A stretch of 8,906 nucleotides of DNA from Planctomycetaceae bacterium (GTDB taxonomy: Bacteria; Planctomycetota; Planctomycetia; Planctomycetales; Planctomycetaceae), in NCBI GenBank assembly GCA_020426125.1, contig JAGQQQ010000428.1, positions 1-8,906 of the forward strand. Reading direction: 5' to 3'. The position numbers were made by a program, and so were the translations under genes. The notes beneath the pieces were generated by a model. The model had not been told where the DNA came from. It did not search any database and saw only the letters and a program-made list of their open reading frames with translations. Positions 7,419-8,906 of the stretch are shown piece by piece. Position 1 is the stretch's first letter. Every line of letters starts with the position of its first letter.

Positions 7419-8633
7419 ATGGTCCAAGGGATGGTCGCCGTCATGCCGAACGAGCAAACACGTTTTTGTTGCGTCACTTGCCGGATCCTGCTGATTGCCG
7501 TTTGCATGTTAATCAGCAACGGCGTTGTGATGGCACAGGACGGACAAAGTGTCATCGCCGCCAACGCGAATCTGAGCGCGGCCCTGCCTCCCGGGGAATG
7601 GACGCGCGTCGAGGCGGCTGTGGATCGGGGGCTGGAATGGCTGTCGAGCCAACAGATGGAAGACGGTCGCTTTCCCAGCGATGACATCGCCCAGCCGGCC
7701 GTGACGAGCTTCGCCGTGATGGCGTTCCTATCGCGAGGACACTTGCCTGGACAGGGGCGTTATGGAGCCCAGTTGGAGAAAGCGATCGACTTTGTCCTCT
7801 CCACACAGCGGCAGCGAGGATATTTCTCTTTATTGCCGGTGACGCCGCCATCTCAGCATCTGACCCCTTCGCAAACGGTGACCTATAACCACGCGATTGC
7901 CGGCCTAATGCTCGGCGAAGTCTACGGCATGACATCGCTGGATCGGTCACAACAGATCGAGGAAGCGATGGCTCGAGCGCTAATCTACCATCGAGAAGTT
8001 CAATCCCGCGAAAAGAAAGCGGAATCGGACATCGGCGGCTGGCGATACGGTTACCCCGAAGGACCGGATGCCTCCTCGGATATGTCCGTGACCGGTTGGG
8101 CCTTGATGTTCCTGCGTTCGGCACGCAACGCGGAGTTCAATGTTCCGAAGAGTTACTTCGATGAAGGTCTGGATTTCGTCGAGCGGTGCTATGAAGCGGA
8201 TCCCGAACAGCAGAAGAAGGGGGTGTTTCGCTACCGCCCGCTGGCATCGGCTCCGAATGAGAACCCCCAGATCACGCTCGCGAATACCGCTTCAGCGATG
8301 TTGACGCTAATTCTCGGGGGGCGGCACGAACACGAAGGGGTGGCGGTCGGCGTCGACTGGTTCCTCGCGAACGAGTATCCCCGGCCCTGGCAGAATGGGT
8401 ACTTTTACCTCGCGAGCTACTACAGCAGCCAGGCGATGGCCCAAGTCGGCGGGGACACCTGGAATCGCGTCTTCCCGCAGATCGCTCGCAGCCTGATTGA
8501 GGAACAACAAGACGAAGGGCACTGGCCCCCCGGCACTGGTACCGAACGCCGCTTCGGCTCCTGCTACTCGACCTCGCTCGCGGTGCTCGCCTTGACCCCG
8601 GCTTATCAGTTGTTACCCATCTACCAGCGGTAA
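7419..8633 (+). CDS. Secreted alpha/alpha-toroid protein with prenyltransferase/squalene-oxidase repeats
   Basis: A 404-residue protein. The 7419 start has a well-spaced GGAG; starting at the ATG of 7443 (residue 9) would give a more typical signal peptide. The signal has Arg near the start, a hydrophobic core (ILLIAVCMLI) and likely cleavage after VVMA (A39), so the mature protein is probably periplasmic. Repeats of the squalene-cyclase/prenyltransferase toroid are visible: GLEWLSSQQMEDGRF (71-85), AIDFVLSTQRQRGYF (122-136), YNHAIAGLMLGE (156-167), GGWRYGYPEG (206-215) with SVTGWALMFLRSAR (223-236), GVDWFLANEY (321-330) and EEQQDEGHWPP (371-381). It ends in LPIYQR. The DxDD motif of squalene-hopene cyclases is absent, and it is shorter than those enzymes (about 630 residues or more), so a binding or structural role is more likely than cyclisation. 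It follows the giant gene by three bases, implying a shared transcript. Confidence 0.88.
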   Translation: MVQGMVAVMPNEQTRFCCVTCRILLIAVCMLISNGVVMAQDGQSVIAANANLSAALPPGEWTRVEAAVDRGLEWLSSQQMEDGRFPSDDIAQPAVTSFAVMAFLSRGHLPGQGRYGAQLEKAIDFVLSTQRQRGYFSLLPVTPPSQHLTPSQTVTYNHAIAGLMLGEVYGMTSLDRSQQIEEAMARALIYHREVQSREKKAESDIGGWRYGYPEGPDASSDMSVTGWALMFLRSARNAEFNVPKSYFDEGLDFVERCYEADPEQQKKGVFRYRPLASAPNENPQITLANTASAMLTLILGGRHEHEGVAVGVDWFLANEYPRPWQNGYFYLASYYSSQAMAQVGGDTWNRVFPQIARSLIEEQQDEGHWPPGTGTERRFGSCYSTSLAVLALTPAYQLLPIYQR

Positions 8634-8712
8634 CCGTCACCTGCGTCAACGGGAGTGGCTTGTCGCTAAGGGGCAAACGATGAACTAGCCAGGGGGATTG
8701 CGCCAAATGGGG

Positions 8713-8728
8713 TGATCTGCAAAGATCA
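8713..8728 (+). repeat. Hairpin 1 in the IS leader
   Basis: TGATCT (8713-8718) and AGATCA (8723-8728) form a perfect 6-bp stem around a GCAA loop, a GNRA-type tetraloop in RNA. It lies just inside the presumed left terminal repeat. Confidence 0.55.
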
Positions 8729-8739
8729 GTGAGGCATGT

Positions 8740-8758
8740 TTGATTTGCTGAAAATCAA
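8740..8758 (+). repeat. Hairpin 2 in the IS leader
   Basis: TTGATTT (8740-8746) and AAATCAA (8752-8758) form a perfect 7-bp stem with a 5-nt loop, ending 33 nt before the transposase start. No T tract follows directly, so it does not look like an intrinsic terminator. Confidence 0.55.
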
Positions 8759-8770
8759 GCGGGGTTTTCA

Positions 8771-8788
8771 CGGTCTCCAGTGAGGTTG
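8771..8788 (+). promoter_or_regulatory. Transposase ribosome-binding site within a possible RNA hairpin
   Basis: GAGG at 8782-8785 lies 6 nt before the ATG at 8792 and is a good Shine-Dalgarno sequence. In RNA, 8771-8777 can pair with 8782-8788 around the loop CAGU: four Watson-Crick pairs and three G-U wobbles. This would occlude the ribosome-binding site. The stem is weak because of the wobbles, so its stability needs calculation. Confidence 0.4.
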
Positions 8789-8791
8789 CAG

Positions 8792-8906
8792 ATGACTGAG
8801 ATGAGTGTCGCGTCGAATCGGGAACACTTTCGTAAGCTGATAAATCCGCGTCGTTGGGAACCGACGTACGCATTGATGGACATGGTGGTGATGACGGTCT
8901 GTGCGG
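8792..8906 (+). CDS. ISAs1-family transposase, N-terminal fragment (3' partial)
   Basis: The frame opens after a stop at 8741-8743 and is still open at the window end, giving 38 codons. The ATG at 8792 has GAGG 6 nt upstream; a second in-frame ATG at 8801 is possible. The peptide contains EHFRKLINPRRWEPTYAL followed by a hydrophobic stretch (MDMVVMTVCA). This matches the N-terminal pattern of ISAs1-family DDE transposases (the DDE_Tnp_1-associated domain): F..L.DPR, a few residues, Y.L, then a hydrophobic helix containing CA. The catalytic DDE domain would lie downstream, so integrity cannot be judged. The fragment is short, so the family call rests on this one motif. Confidence 0.68.
   Translation, partial: MTEMSVASNREHFRKLINPRRWEPTYALMDMVVMTVCA

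Larger units (their letters stand above)
8690..8906 (+). mobile_element. Left part of an ISAs1-family insertion sequence, cut by the window end
   Basis: The probable left end is CAGGGGGATTGCGCC at 8690-8704, of the CAGGG type I associate with ISAs1-family ends. It lies 102 bp before a transposase start, a typical leader length. The element begins 56 bp after the stop of the toroid gene and is in the same orientation, so operon transcripts may run into it. The right end and target duplication are outside the window; if the end is at 8690, the bases just before it (8680-8689) would contain the left copy of an 8-10 bp duplication. The boundary is an inference. Confidence 0.6.

Noticed and set aside
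8634..8660. Terminator after the toroid gene (CCGT...ACGG)
   Set aside because: The stem is only four base pairs around a long loop and no T tract follows.
8685..8873. 62-residue minus-strand frame across the IS left end
   Set aside because: It overlaps the transposase start and terminal repeat and has no recognisable content; the + strand frame carries the transposase motif.

Overview
The window looks like a chromosomal segment of a planctomycete (Planctomycetota). This is inferred from the protein architectures, the high-GC coding sequence and the AT-rich intergenic region; no marker gene is present to prove it. All genes run on the + strand: a 5'-truncated gene, two complete genes and a 3'-truncated gene.

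Bases 1-2133 hold the 3' part of a membrane-anchored protein with a von Willebrand factor A (VWA)-like domain, Ig-like segments, a glutamine-amidotransferase-like fold and a C-terminal membrane helix. Bases 2134-2336 are a strikingly AT-rich spacer. It contains a roughly 130-bp imperfect inverted repeat (2164-2293) built from 14-bp-phased units. Bases 2337-7415 encode a 1692-residue protein with three N-terminal membrane helices, beta-sandwich segments, a linker of about 425 residues with no aromatic residues or cysteine, and a long helical/coiled-coil C-terminal half. It resembles the DUF4175 / TIGR02302 type. Three bases after its stop begins a secreted alpha/alpha-toroid protein (prenyltransferase/squalene-oxidase repeats, 7419-8633), almost certainly in the same operon.

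From 8690 an insertion sequence begins. It has a CAGGG-type end, three consecutive potential hairpins and the first 38 codons of an ISAs1-family transposase, and it runs off the window.

The first three genes probably form one cell-envelope module. VWA and amidotransferase-like membrane proteins, DUF4175-like giants and toroid-repeat proteins commonly sit downstream of MoxR ATPase and DUF58 genes in planctomycetes, an arrangement reminiscent of the Bat operon. Topology cues place the large soluble parts of the first two proteins, and the whole mature third protein, outside the cytoplasmic membrane. The module's function is not established. The most unusual features are the linker of the giant protein, whose few aliphatic residues are almost all in a recurring Leu/Val-Ala motif, the foldback spacer, and the possible RNA hairpin over the transposase ribosome-binding site.
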